From: Arthrobacter_J sp038199985
Lineage (GTDB): Bacteria; Actinomycetota; Actinomycetes; Actinomycetales; Micrococcaceae
Direction of reading: 5' to 3'
Length of the DNA stretch: 64,000 bases
NCBI GenBank assembly: GCA_038199985.1
Contig: JBBPYK010000069.1
Coordinates: forward strand, 104,303 to 168,302
Part shown: positions 1-8,650 of the stretch, in pieces
Layout of the letters: each line of letters starts with the position of its first letter
Numbering within the stretch: the first letter of the stretch is position 1
Made by a program: the position numbers and the translations under genes
The notes under the pieces: model-generated
Seen by the model: the letters and a program-made list of their open reading frames with translations, nothing else
The model's database searches: none
What the model was told of the DNA's origin: nothing

Positions 1-860
1 GTATTGATCTGCGAGATCCGTCGCAGGTGATGGCTCTGACTGATTCGATTACGGCAGCGGGTCCGTTGGACATTATTATCAACAACGCTGCCCAGACGGT
101 GAGAAGATCTGCCGACGCCTACCGGCCGTTGGCTGAGGCTGAAGATACTCCTCTGGCTGAGGCCCTCTCGCCGGGCAACGGCGGGCCGGAACTGGTGACG
201 TTTGGTCGAGCCCATGATCGGCACCCGTTGGCGATCGCTACGTCGGTAGGGGAACATCCGGTACTTGCCGCTGATGCGATCACCTCTCTTGCACTCTCCA
301 CGGGTTCGGCAACGCCGGAACGCATGGCCGCGGGCACCGCCGTCGACGCCGGCGGGTTGGTACCGGATACTGGACACCTCAACAGTTGGACTCAGGTGGT
401 AGAAGAGGTCGACCCGCTTGAAATGCTCGAAGTTCAGTTATGCAATGTAACGGCGCCATTCCTGCTCGTGAGCCGGCTCCGGCCGGCTATGGCGAAGTCG
501 GAGTTCCGCCGCAAGTACATTGTCAACGTTTCTGCCATGGAGGGTCAGTTCTCCCGCGCCTACAAGGGCCCGGGACATCCTCACACCAACATGGCCAAGG
601 CTGCGCTGAACATGATGACGCGCACTAGCGCAGGCGAAATGCTCGAAAGCGACGGCATTTTGATGACCGCTGTCGATACTGGATGGATCACTGATGAGCG
701 TCCTCACGAGACCAAGTCACGCTTGGCCGAGGAGGGGTTCCATGCGCCGTTGGACCTGGTCGACGGTGCCGCGCGCGTCTACGATCCGGTAGTTGAGGGC
801 GAGAAAGGTAATGATCTGTTCGGTTGCTTCCTCAAGGACTACAAGCCGTCGCCATGGTGA
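1..860 (+). CDS. SDR family oxidoreductase, 5' end missing
   Basis: The reading frame is open from the first base, so the nucleotide-binding N-terminus lies outside the window; 285 residues are visible. The segment LDIIINNAAQ is the NNAG-type strand of short-chain dehydrogenases, and IVNVSAMEG carries the usual catalytic serine. At the active-site position the sequence is HPHTNMAK, so the lysine is kept but the residue four before it is threonine (codon 585-587), not tyrosine. An insert of roughly 90 residues after the NNA motif is longer than in classical SDRs. Substrate unknown. It overlaps the next gene by 7 bases, which suggests translational coupling. The family is certain; whether it is a reductase is not. 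Confidence 0.85.
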   Translation, partial: IDLRDPSQVMALTDSITAAGPLDIIINNAAQTVRRSADAYRPLAEAEDTPLAEALSPGNGGPELVTFGRAHDRHPLAIATSVGEHPVLAADAITSLALSTGSATPERMAAGTAVDAGGLVPDTGHLNSWTQVVEEVDPLEMLEVQLCNVTAPFLLVSRLRPAMAKSEFRRKYIVNVSAMEGQFSRAYKGPGHPHTNMAKAALNMMTRTSAGEMLESDGILMTAVDTGWITDERPHETKSRLAEEGFHAPLDLVDGAARVYDPVVEGEKGNDLFGCFLKDYKPSPW

Positions 861-1864
861 GCGTGTCCTGGTTCCGGCTTTCTATGGTGCCAGGAATTGT
901 TGCAGCCGGTGTGGCGGTAGCGGTGGCGTTTGGGATTCATCGGCTGGTGCCTTCTGTGCCCGCTATGACGACCGCCGTCGGACTGGGAATCCTTTGCGCA
1001 AACATCCCGAAGATCTCAAACGCGGTGTCGGGTGTCCTTAAACCGGGATTGAGTATCGCAGCCAAAAAGTTCATGCGCGCAGGGATCGTGCTCTTGGGTC
1101 TGAAGGTCAGTCTCATGGACATCGCCGGGCTGGGGTGGGGTGCGGTGCTGGCAATAGTTGTTCTGGTTGCTGCGTCATTTGGCGCGACCTACGCGATCTG
1201 CCGTCTTCTCGGGCTGCCCGGTGACCAACCGATCCTGATCAGCACGGGGTTCTCCATCTGTGGAGCCTCTGCCATCGGTGCTATGGCCGCGGTGCGCAAT
1301 AGCCGTGAGGAGGACACTGTCGTTCCGATCGCTCTGGTGACGCTGTGCGGAACGCTAGCCATCGCCCTGTTACCGTTCCTGGGAGCGCTTGCCAACCTCC
1401 CAGCCACTGTCTTCGGGTACTGGGTGGGAGCATCGGTTCATGACGTTGGCCAGGTGGTCGCCACCGCGCAGACGGCCGGAACCGCAGCCCTGACAGCCGC
1501 CGTGGTGATTAAACTGGCGCGAGTGCTGACTCTGGCACCTATTACTGCCCTGGCTGGCATTCAGCAGCGACGGTCTCCTCAGGGACCTGACGAAGAGACC
1601 GCCCGGCCCCCGCTGGTGCCCCTGTTCATCCTTGGATTCATCGCTCTGGTATTGGTACGTACCTTCTTTGATTTGCCTGTAGGGCTCGCCGAGACTGCCG
1701 GTGTGGTGCAGGACATTTTTCTGGCCGCGGCACTGTTCGCCTTGGGCGCCGGCATCCACCTCCGACAGCTGCTGACATCCGGACGGGCACTAACCGCTGC
1801 GATGCTTTCATGGGCCCTCATCGGAGCCGGCGGACTCGGCGTAGCCTTCCTCATCTCAGGCTAG
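854..1864 (+). CDS. YeiH/UPF0324 family membrane transporter (putative sulfate exporter family)
   Basis: 336 residues, mostly hydrophobic, with about ten predicted membrane helices. The regions TAVGLGILCANIP, KFMRAGIVLLGLKVSL and STGFSICGASAIGAMAAV match the conserved blocks of the YeiH (UPF0324) family, whose members are annotated as putative sulfate exporters with little direct evidence. I chose the ATG at 854 because it overlaps the upstream stop; an in-frame start at 824 would add ten residues read from inside the upstream gene. Transcribed with the SDR gene before it. Confidence 0.85.
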   Translation: MVSVSWFRLSMVPGIVAAGVAVAVAFGIHRLVPSVPAMTTAVGLGILCANIPKISNAVSGVLKPGLSIAAKKFMRAGIVLLGLKVSLMDIAGLGWGAVLAIVVLVAASFGATYAICRLLGLPGDQPILISTGFSICGASAIGAMAAVRNSREEDTVVPIALVTLCGTLAIALLPFLGALANLPATVFGYWVGASVHDVGQVVATAQTAGTAALTAAVVIKLARVLTLAPITALAGIQQRRSPQGPDEETARPPLVPLFILGFIALVLVRTFFDLPVGLAETAGVVQDIFLAAALFALGAGIHLRQLLTSGRALTAAMLSWALIGAGGLGVAFLISG

Positions 1865-1908
1865 CCACAGCGGGTTAGTCGCCGGGATACCCATGGTTGA
1901 ATGGCTTG

Positions 1909-4545
1909 GTGACTAATGAGAATCTCAGCCGCAGCGAGGCGGCACAACGTTCAGCAATTATCCGGGTCGACTCCTATGATGTCTCGGTGGATCTTCGCGA
2001 TGCCGCCGCTACGGATGTCCCCGGGTTCACCTCCCAGAGCATCATCGATTTCAGCTGCAGCGAGCCTGGAGCCTCAACGTTCCTTGATTTCATCTCCGGC
2101 GGCGTCCATAGTGTCAGCCTTAACGGGCGGCAACTTGCCATAGCTGACGTGGTGGATGGTGCCCGTATACACCTGCCGGGTTTGGAGCGAGAGAATCAGG
2201 TAACCGTTATCGGCACCGCGCTCTACAGCCGCAGTGGTGAGGGAATGCACCGCTTTGTGGATCCTGCCGATGGTCAGACCTACCTATATACCCAGTATGA
2301 ACCGGCGGACTCGCGCCGCGTGTTCGCCAACTTCGAGCAGCCGGACCTCAAAGCGTCCTTTACTTTCCATGTGACCGCTCCAGATGGGTGGAAGGTTGGT
2401 TCCAACGGGGCTGAGGTGGCACGCACCGCTCTTGAGTCAGCGTCAGGTTTAGCGCGGTGGGATTTCGCTCCGACACAACGGATTTCCACGTACATCACCA
2501 CTATCCTTGCCGGTCCCTACCACTTCGCGTCCTCGCACTGGAGCCGAACCTTCGAGGATGGCAAGACCCTTGACGTTCCATTGGGTGCATACTGTCGGGC
2601 CTCTCTCGCCGAACATTTTGACGCCGAGGCCATTTTCGACGTCACCAGTCGTGGACTGGACTATTTTCACGACGTTTTCGATTACCCCTATCCGTTTGGC
2701 AAATACGATCAGGCGTTCGTCCCCGAATACAATCTTGGCGCCATGGAGAACCCCGGCCTCGTGACGTTCACGGAGGCATACATTTACCGTTCACGGGCTA
2801 CAACTGCGCAGTACGAGGCACGTGCCAACACCACGATGCATGAGATGGCCCACATGTGGTTTGGCGATCTGGTAACCATGTTCTGGTGGGATGACTTGTG
2901 GCTCAAAGAGTCTTTCGCGGACTTCATGGGAACGCTCGCGGTGGCTGAGGTAACCGAGTGGGACACCGCTTGGGTGACGTTCGCCAACCAGCGCAAGGCC
3001 TGGGCCTACGTCCAGGATCAGCTGCCCACCACTCACCCAGTAGTCGCTGACATCCCGGACCTGGAGGCAGCAAAACAGAACTTTGATGGCATAACGTATG
3101 CCAAGGGTGCCTCTGTCTTGAAGCAGTTGGTTGCCTACGTGGGCTTCGACGCGTTCAAGGACGCTGCCCGTCAATACTTCCGGGACCATGAGTACGGCAA
3201 TACCTCCTTGTCAGATCTGCTCACGGCACTGAGTAAGGCCTCCGGACGGGATATGGGCGATTGGTCCAGACAGTGGCTGCAAACAGCCGGAGTGCCGGTT
3301 CTCGGCGCGGAAGTGGAAACAGACGATGACGGCCAGTACCAACGCGTTACCATCATTCAGGAATCGGTTGATCCTATAACAGGCCAGGATTCCCCGCGGC
3401 CCCACCGCTTGCGTCTGGGACTCTACGACTTCGACGCCGAGGGCAGGCTCGCTCGGCGTGCCTCACATGAACTTGACGTCACAGGGCATCAAACGGTTGT
3501 CGATGTATTAACAGGCCAACCCGCGGCAGCGCTCCTTCTGGTCAATGACGACGACCTGACCTACGCCAAAATCCGATTTGACCCGGAGAGCTTGAAGACG
3601 CTTTTGGAATCACTTGAACGCATCCCGGATCCTCTGGCGCGCGCTGTCTGCCTCTCCGCGTTGTGGAACAGCGTCCGCGACGGCGTTCTATCTGCCTCCG
3701 ACTACATCCGTGCCGTGCTTCGCATTGCTCCGGCCGAATCCGGAGTCGGGGTTCTGCAGGTTCTGCTATCTAATACAAGGTCAGCCTTGTCTCAGTTTGT
3801 CCCGGAGTCGGATCGTGAGTCTTTGACGAGGGAACTTTACGACAGCACAGTATCGCAGCTACAGGGCTCCCCAGCGGGAAGTGACCTACAGCTCGCCTGG
3901 GCACGGTCAGCTGCCAGGCTTGGACGCCAAAGTGACCGGCATAATGAACTCTTGGCTGGCCTTCTGGATGGCAGCCACAGTGTCGATGGCCTCACAGTCG
4001 ATGCGGAGCTGCGCTGGCTGATCCTCCAGGCTCTCGCAGCCACCGGAAATGCCGGTCAGGAACAGTTGGAGGCCGAGCTGCGCATCGACAACACCGCATC
4101 TGGCAAAACAGGCTACTGCCTTGCATCAGCGGCTCGTCCCAGAAAGGACGTCAAGGAGCGCGCATGGGCGGAAGCAGTCCATGAAGGCTCACTATCCAAC
4201 GAGCACCTCAGCGCCACTATTGAGGGCTTCATGGAAGGCTCTCACGAGCTGCTGGACCCGTTCGTCGACGACTACTTCGATTGCCTGATGCGTGTATGGT
4301 CAACCATGAGCATCGAACTCGCTAGCCGCGTGGTTCGAGGCCTCTACCCGGGCGTGCAGAATGCCGTCGATGAACAGAGCCCTGATGCCCACTCCGTCAT
4401 CGTCCGCACGGATACTTGGTTAGAGAAGAACGCCGACGCCCCACGTGCACTGCGTCGGATCATTCTGGAGCAGCGGGACCAGCTGCTGCGCAGTCTCCGT
4501 GCGCAGCACGTAGCCATCGAGGCAGGAGCTATGGCACACGGTTGA
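1909..4545 (+). CDS. pepN: aminopeptidase N, M1 family
   Basis: Zinc metallopeptidase of 878 residues that removes N-terminal amino acids from peptides in the cytoplasm. The exopeptidase motif GAMEN is at residues 277-281. The zinc site HEMAH is at 311-315, followed 18 residues later by the third zinc ligand, Glu334. The C-terminal third is the helical ERAP1-like domain. The start is uncertain: the longest frame begins with TTG at 1897, but GTG at 1909 gives an N-terminus (MTNENLSRSEA) that matches the family better. There is no Shine-Dalgarno before it, but TTGAAT lies six bases upstream. Its last 17 bases overlap the convergent lipoate ligase gene. Confidence 0.95.
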   Translation: MTNENLSRSEAAQRSAIIRVDSYDVSVDLRDAAATDVPGFTSQSIIDFSCSEPGASTFLDFISGGVHSVSLNGRQLAIADVVDGARIHLPGLERENQVTVIGTALYSRSGEGMHRFVDPADGQTYLYTQYEPADSRRVFANFEQPDLKASFTFHVTAPDGWKVGSNGAEVARTALESASGLARWDFAPTQRISTYITTILAGPYHFASSHWSRTFEDGKTLDVPLGAYCRASLAEHFDAEAIFDVTSRGLDYFHDVFDYPYPFGKYDQAFVPEYNLGAMENPGLVTFTEAYIYRSRATTAQYEARANTTMHEMAHMWFGDLVTMFWWDDLWLKESFADFMGTLAVAEVTEWDTAWVTFANQRKAWAYVQDQLPTTHPVVADIPDLEAAKQNFDGITYAKGASVLKQLVAYVGFDAFKDAARQYFRDHEYGNTSLSDLLTALSKASGRDMGDWSRQWLQTAGVPVLGAEVETDDDGQYQRVTIIQESVDPITGQDSPRPHRLRLGLYDFDAEGRLARRASHELDVTGHQTVVDVLTGQPAAALLLVNDDDLTYAKIRFDPESLKTLLESLERIPDPLARAVCLSALWNSVRDGVLSASDYIRAVLRIAPAESGVGVLQVLLSNTRSALSQFVPESDRESLTRELYDSTVSQLQGSPAGSDLQLAWARSAARLGRQSDRHNELLAGLLDGSHSVDGLTVDAELRWLILQALAATGNAGQEQLEAELRIDNTASGKTGYCLASAARPRKDVKERAWAEAVHEGSLSNEHLSATIEGFMEGSHELLDPFVDDYFDCLMRVWSTMSIELASRVVRGLYPGVQNAVDEQSPDAHSVIVRTDTWLEKNADAPRALRRIILEQRDQLLRSLRAQHVAIEAGAMAHG

Positions 4546-5599
4546 GCCAAGCTGGTGTGCCGAACTTGGTCTCAACCCGGGACTCCGCTTCGGCGAGCTC
4601 TTCCGGACGGATCCCGGTGATTTTTGCGCCGTACCGGGAAGCGAATGTGGACACCATGGTCTCCAGTATCGCTTCCCGGCTCAGCCCGGTTTGGCGCCGT
4701 AGCGGGTCCACCCGCTTCTTGGCGCTGGTTATTCCTTTGCCAGACAACTTCTCTTTGCCTATGCGCAGTACATCGGTCATCTTGTCCGCGTTGATGTCGT
4801 AGGACATGGTCACATGATGCAACATCCCACCGTTGCCGAAGCGCTTCTGCGCTGCCCCGCCGATCTTCCCCTGGTCCGTGGCGATGTCATTGAGTGGCTG
4901 ATACCACGCCTTGATGCCCAACGCCTCCAGAGCTTCCATGACCCACGCGTCAAGAAACGGATAGGAGTCCTCAAAATTTAGCCCGTCCACCAGGCTCTGC
5001 GGCAAATAGAGGGAGTACGTGATCGCGTTTCCATGCTCCATGAACATTGCCCCACCGCCTGTGACCCGCCGGACCACAGTGACGGAGTGCCTCCGAGCAC
5101 CCTCTGGATCTACTTCGTTCTGCAGTGACTGAAACCCTCCAATGACCACTGACGGTGATTCCCATTCCCAAAACCGCAGGGTGGGCTTCCGTGATCCATT
5201 GCCAACCGCTTCTGCCAGTACTTCATCAAGGGCAACGTGCAGATGAGTGGAAAGCGACGTCGGGGGAATGATTTCCCATTCATGGTCGGCCCACGTCGTG
5301 GCTCGAGCCAGCGCACGACGAACGGCCGTGGCAACCGCCTCGGGCGAAAACCCAAACATCACAACAGTGGCGTCCAATGCAGAGCGGACGGCACCTGCCA
5401 TATCACTGTGACTGGACTCTTGTGGGAGACCCTCAAGGGCACGATTGATGCTCGTGAGTGCCTCGTCGGGCTCCAAGAAAAAATCACCGCTGACGGAAAC
5501 GTCGGCCAGCCGCCCGTTTTGGACGGCGAGGTCCGCCACCACGAGCTTGCCACCGGGTACCTTGTATTCACCGTGGCCGGGAATGCGTTCTTCAACCAT
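4529..5599 (-). CDS. lipoate-protein ligase family protein with N-terminal accessory domain
   Basis: 356 residues. The C-terminal two thirds are a biotin/lipoate ligase catalytic domain: RRVTGGGAMF is the conserved substrate loop and DQGKIGGAAQK carries the lysine that binds the adenylate. The first ~95 residues (EYKVPGGKLV, VSGDFFLEP) resemble the small accessory domain that follows the catalytic domain in E. coli LplA, so the order is reversed here. The likely role is attaching lipoate or octanoate to the E2 and H proteins of 2-oxoacid dehydrogenase and glycine cleavage complexes. Starts at ATG with AAGGTGGG upstream. Separated from rpmE2 by a hairpin. Confidence 0.85.
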   Translation of the reverse strand: MVEERIPGHGEYKVPGGKLVVADLAVQNGRLADVSVSGDFFLEPDEALTSINRALEGLPQESSHSDMAGAVRSALDATVVMFGFSPEAVATAVRRALARATTWADHEWEIIPPTSLSTHLHVALDEVLAEAVGNGSRKPTLRFWEWESPSVVIGGFQSLQNEVDPEGARRHSVTVVRRVTGGGAMFMEHGNAITYSLYLPQSLVDGLNFEDSYPFLDAWVMEALEALGIKAWYQPLNDIATDQGKIGGAAQKRFGNGGMLHHVTMSYDINADKMTDVLRIGKEKLSGKGITSAKKRVDPLRRQTGLSREAILETMVSTFASRYGAKITGIRPEELAEAESRVETKFGTPAWLNRVP

Positions 5600-5640
5600 T
5601 GGGTCCCACCTTGCCTTCCGTTGTCTCCACCCTTAAACAC

Positions 5641-5675
5641 GAATGGTCCGCCCGGTGTTCCCGGACAGACCATTC
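5641..5675 (-). terminator. hairpin terminator after rpmE2
   Basis: Perfect 8-bp arms GAATGGTC and GACCATTC enclose an inner CCGG/CCGG stem. It lies 42 bases beyond the rpmE2 stop codon and 42 before the lipoate ligase start. There is only a weak U-rich tail in the minus direction (a T-run follows on the plus side), so attenuation or partial termination is possible. Confidence 0.55.
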
Positions 5676-5716
5676 GCCATGCTTTTTGCGACCCACTATG
5701 CAGCCGACACGCGTTA

Positions 5717-5971
5717 CTACTTCTTGCCGAAGCCCTTGAAACGCTGGTTGAAGCGCTCGACACGTCCAGCCGAGTCCATGATGCGCTGCTTGCCCGTGTA
5801 GAACGGGTGCGATTCGGAGGAGATTTCCACATCGATGATGGGGTAGGTGTTTCCATCTTCCCACTCGATGGTCTTGTCCGAGGAAACGGTGGAGCGCGTC
5901 AAGAATTTGACGTCAGAAGCCAGGTCGTTGAAAACGACGGGCTGGTATTTCGGGTGAATGTCAGTCTGCAC
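5717..5971 (-). CDS. rpmE2: 50S ribosomal protein L31 type B
   Basis: 84-residue ribosomal protein. It begins MQTDIHPKYQPVVFND and ends in a basic tail, KGFGKK. It contains no cysteine at all, so it is the zinc-free paralogue of L31 that in many bacteria replaces the CxxC-containing form during zinc shortage. GTG start at 5971 with AGAAGG eight bases upstream; longer in-frame extensions are not part of the protein. Transcribed alone from its own promoter, with a ~75-base leader. Confidence 0.95.
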   Translation of the reverse strand: MQTDIHPKYQPVVFNDLASDVKFLTRSTVSSDKTIEWEDGNTYPIIDVEISSESHPFYTGKQRIMDSAGRVERFNQRFKGFGKK

Positions 5972-6031
5972 GGTGATACCTTCTGTAATTGTCTGGATTT
6001 TGCCAGACACAAATGGCGAAAAATTGCTTGA

Positions 6032-6058
6032 GGTCAGTTTGACCAGCACCTCACTATA
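6032..6058 (-). promoter_or_regulatory. rpmE2 promoter and possible operator
   Basis: On the minus strand a -10 element TATAGT lies at 6053-6058, with a TTGCTT-like -35 about 19 bases further upstream. Just after the predicted start is a perfect short palindrome, GGTCA-GTT-TGACC (6032-6044), at a place where a bound repressor would block transcription. I do not recognise it as an actinobacterial Zur box. Confidence 0.4.
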
Positions 6059-6089
6059 TCGCACCTGAGGACTCCATAAGCAATTCCAC

Positions 6090-7004
6090 CTAGGGAATCG
6101 CGGCCAATCCCGGAAGTTCATCGCCCCAGCCAGAGTAAAGAACGGACGTCGAAGCCGGGATGGACTGTGCTGTGCCGATGATATTGAGACGGACGGGCCG
6201 GTACAGCTGGTCGACAACGACCTCAAGGGACACTGTGTCGACGCCCTGAATGGCATGGACACCAAAACCCGTCAGGCGCACAGCAGCGCTTTCTGCATCA
6301 ACGGTGTCCGGTGCGTAATTTACGTTGACGGACTTTGCTTCGGCCAAGAGCAACTTAAGCCTCGCTGGACTCAGAAGATGTTCGGCTGCCTGCGCAACGA
6401 TCGCAGCGGAAGTCTCGTCAGGGCCGCCTTTGAGGTCGACGTCGACAGTGCCATTTCGTCCAGACAAGCGACCGCCGCCGTCGCCGATGTATAGGTCGGT
6501 ACCCGCCTCGCCGGTTACCCTCGCCGCGAACGTGGGACCGGTTTGCACTTGGGCGTGGTGTTCGCCGCCGGGCAAGCTCGTACCATTCGTCTCAATCTCC
6601 GCGGTGTAAGAGCCTCCCGCTTGCATGGCTTGTGCAATGCACTCCCCCACAACCTCTGGTGGAATAGGGCTGCCGGTTCGGCTGAGCAAGGGACCGCATG
6701 CCCGCTGCACCTCGGCGCTCATATTTGCTTGGACGGCAGTCAGTGTGAATCTCGGCGAGGGGGTCTGGGCTGCTGGCGTCTGCGGCTTGGACTTGTGCAC
6801 GGTTGGGTCTGCCCGCGGCGTACCCATCACCACGGTAGGACTGTGACTCTGCGCCGCAAATGCGCTGGCGGAAGCGCGCTCCTCCAGCTGACTCTCCAAT
6901 GGGCCACACCCAGTCAAAGACGGACCGAGTAACGCCGCGCAGACCACGAGCAACCCAGCTCTCAAGCCCGGGCTGCGTCTGCCAAAAAACTGGTTGTACC
7001 CCAC
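6090..7004 (-). CDS. putative LolA-like (LppX/LprG-type) lipoprotein
   Basis: 304 residues. The N-terminus has a basic stretch (RRSPGLR), a hydrophobic core and the lipobox LTGC, so the protein should be lipid-anchored on the outer face of the membrane. A Pro/Thr/Ser-rich linker follows, then a domain rich in beta strands that ends YSGWGDELP, similar to the end of actinobacterial LppX/LprG-like lipoproteins. I chose the GTG at 7004 because GGGAG lies about ten bases upstream; an in-frame GTG at 7028 has no such site. It is the last gene of an apparent four-gene run with an ABC ATPase, a TSUP transporter and an RNA methyltransferase. Function unknown. Confidence 0.7.
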   Translation of the reverse strand: MGYNQFFGRRSPGLRAGLLVVCAALLGPSLTGCGPLESQLEERASASAFAAQSHSPTVVMGTPRADPTVHKSKPQTPAAQTPSPRFTLTAVQANMSAEVQRACGPLLSRTGSPIPPEVVGECIAQAMQAGGSYTAEIETNGTSLPGGEHHAQVQTGPTFAARVTGEAGTDLYIGDGGGRLSGRNGTVDVDLKGGPDETSAAIVAQAAEHLLSPARLKLLLAEAKSVNVNYAPDTVDAESAAVRLTGFGVHAIQGVDTVSLEVVVDQLYRPVRLNIIGTAQSIPASTSVLYSGWGDELPGLAAIP

Positions 7005-7058
7005 CTCGTTATTCTCCCACTGCGACACTGCGGAGGTAACCCCGTGTGCGCAGATGAC

Positions 7059-7871
7059 TCAGGTCTGAGCAGGACGGCACTCCCACAGCGCGAGGGCGCC
7101 CGCAGTAGCAACGTTCAAAGAGTCGACACCGTTATGCATGGGGATGCGCACGGCCACATCCGCTGCCGCAACGCTTGCCGTTTTCAGCCCCGGCCCCTCC
7201 GTGCCGAGGATGAGTGCCAGCTTGGAAACATCTCGGGCCCCGAACGCGTCAATGTCCAGCGCATCGGGTGTCAACGAGAGGGCAACTGTGAGAAATCCTT
7301 GTGCTTTCAGTGTCTGGAGTTGCTCCGGCCACGACGTCAATCGTGCCCAGGGGACCTGGAAAACTGCGCCCATGCTGACTCGAACTGCACGTCGGTAGAG
7401 GGGGTCGGCACACTCAGGACTGATCAGTACCGCGTCAGCCTGCAGCGCTGCTGCGGAGCGGAACACCGCACCGATGTTCGTGTGGTCGACAATGTCCTCA
7501 AGAATGACAACCCGGCGTGCGCCGTCCAGCAAGCTGTCTAGGCTGCGCGGCACTGGTCGGTGCATTGCCGCCAGCGAACCCCGGTGGAGGTGGAATCCAG
7601 TGATCGATTCAAGGGTGGCGTCGTCGCCGATAAACGCGGGAATATCGGGATGTGCCTCAATGACGTCCGCCATGTCCTTGACCCATTTGCGGGCCATAAA
7701 GAATGACCTCGGGTTGTGCCCGGCTTCCAGGGCTCGGCGCAACACAGTTGAGCTTTCCGCGATGTACAGCCCTTCAGATGGCTCTCGCAGCCGCCTCAAA
7801 CGGGTGTCCGTCAATGATCTGTAGTCGGAAACCCTTGGGTCTTCAGGGCCGTCGATAGTGACTAGGCTCAT
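7059..7871 (-). CDS. TrmH/SpoU family RNA 2'-O-ribose methyltransferase
   Basis: 270 residues. An N-terminal substrate-binding region is followed by a SPOUT knot domain. The three family motifs are present: VDHTNIGAVFRSAAAL (motif 1), LALILGTEGPGL (motif 2) and IPMHNGVDSLNVATAGAL (motif 3). Enzymes of this type methylate a ribose in rRNA or tRNA using S-adenosylmethionine; the target cannot be told from sequence. ATG at 7871 overlaps the upstream TGA as ATGA, so translation is coupled to the TSUP transporter gene. A start eight codons earlier is possible but less likely. Confidence 0.9.
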   Translation of the reverse strand: MSLVTIDGPEDPRVSDYRSLTDTRLRRLREPSEGLYIAESSTVLRRALEAGHNPRSFFMARKWVKDMADVIEAHPDIPAFIGDDATLESITGFHLHRGSLAAMHRPVPRSLDSLLDGARRVVILEDIVDHTNIGAVFRSAAALQADAVLISPECADPLYRRAVRVSMGAVFQVPWARLTSWPEQLQTLKAQGFLTVALSLTPDALDIDAFGARDVSKLALILGTEGPGLKTASVAAADVAVRIPMHNGVDSLNVATAGALALWECRPAQT

Positions 7872-8641
7872 AGTCTTGGCGCAACCATGACCCACAGAGC
7901 GACGCAGCCCAGCACCACGATCGCGCTTCGAAGCACCACAGGTTTCAACCGTCGTCCCACGGCAGCCCCCACCACGCCACCGATCAGGGAGCTAACGGCT
8001 ATCAGCGCAACCACTACCCACTCGATACGGTCGAAGGCGAACAACATGTAAGAAATCGAGGCGATGACGTTGACCGCCAGAACGAGGATGTTCTTGATGG
8101 CATTCGCTTGCTGCATGGTTCCTTGCAGGAATACGCCGAGAATCCCCATCAGTAAAATGCCTTGGGCTGCTACAAAATAGCCGCCGTATACCCCAGCTAG
8201 GTACACAAGAATCAGCAGCAGAGCGGGGTGGGTTTCATGACCTGCTGACGCCGTGGCTCGGCGTCGGACCCACTGCTGCAGCTTGGGCTGGAAGATGACG
8301 AAACTCAAGGCCAGAACAATCAGGAACGGCGCCACGTTGCCGAAAACTTCTTCGGGCAGATTCAACAGCAGAGCTGCGCCAGTGACTCCGCCAATCAACG
8401 ATGCTGGCAGCAGCGTCATCAGCGTCCGACGCAAACCCTGGAGCTCTCGACGGTAGCCCCAGGCTCCGGAAACGTTCCCCGCGATGAGTCCCATGGCATT
8501 GCTGATGGTCGCAGTGACCGGCGCGTAGCCGAGCGCCACCAGGATGGGGAAGGTCACCAGAGTCCCTGAGCCCACAATCGTATTGATCGTTCCGGCCCAT
8601 AGGCCCCCCAGAAGTATCAGGGCACCGTGGAGCAATTCCAT
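7868..8641 (-). CDS. TSUP (TauE/SafE) family membrane transporter
   Basis: 257 residues with about eight hydrophobic helices. It opens LLGGLWAGTINTIVGSGTLVTFPILVALG, interrupted here only by description: the GTxNTxxGxGxLxxxP pattern is the hallmark of the TSUP/TauE family, and the second repeat starts at YLAGVYGGYFVAAQG. Family members move sulfite, sulfoacetate or other organosulfur anions. It lies nine bases after the ABC ATPase stop codon in the same direction. Confidence 0.88.
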   Translation of the reverse strand: MELLHGALILLGGLWAGTINTIVGSGTLVTFPILVALGYAPVTATISNAMGLIAGNVSGAWGYRRELQGLRRTLMTLLPASLIGGVTGAALLLNLPEEVFGNVAPFLIVLALSFVIFQPKLQQWVRRRATASAGHETHPALLLILVYLAGVYGGYFVAAQGILLMGILGVFLQGTMQQANAIKNILVLAVNVIASISYMLFAFDRIEWVVVALIAVSSLIGGVVGAAVGRRLKPVVLRSAIVVLGCVALWVMVAPRL

Positions 8642-8650
8642 GAAACGGCT

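Noticed and set aside
5237..6031. 264-codon plus-strand open frame opposite the lipoate ligase and rpmE2 genes
   Set aside because: It has no recognisable domain, and it spans two real genes and a terminator on the other strand. It is a shadow frame.
6032..6044. Zur box at rpmE2
   Set aside because: The palindrome GGTCA-GTT-TGACC does not resemble the AT-rich actinobacterial Zur site, so it is left unassigned.
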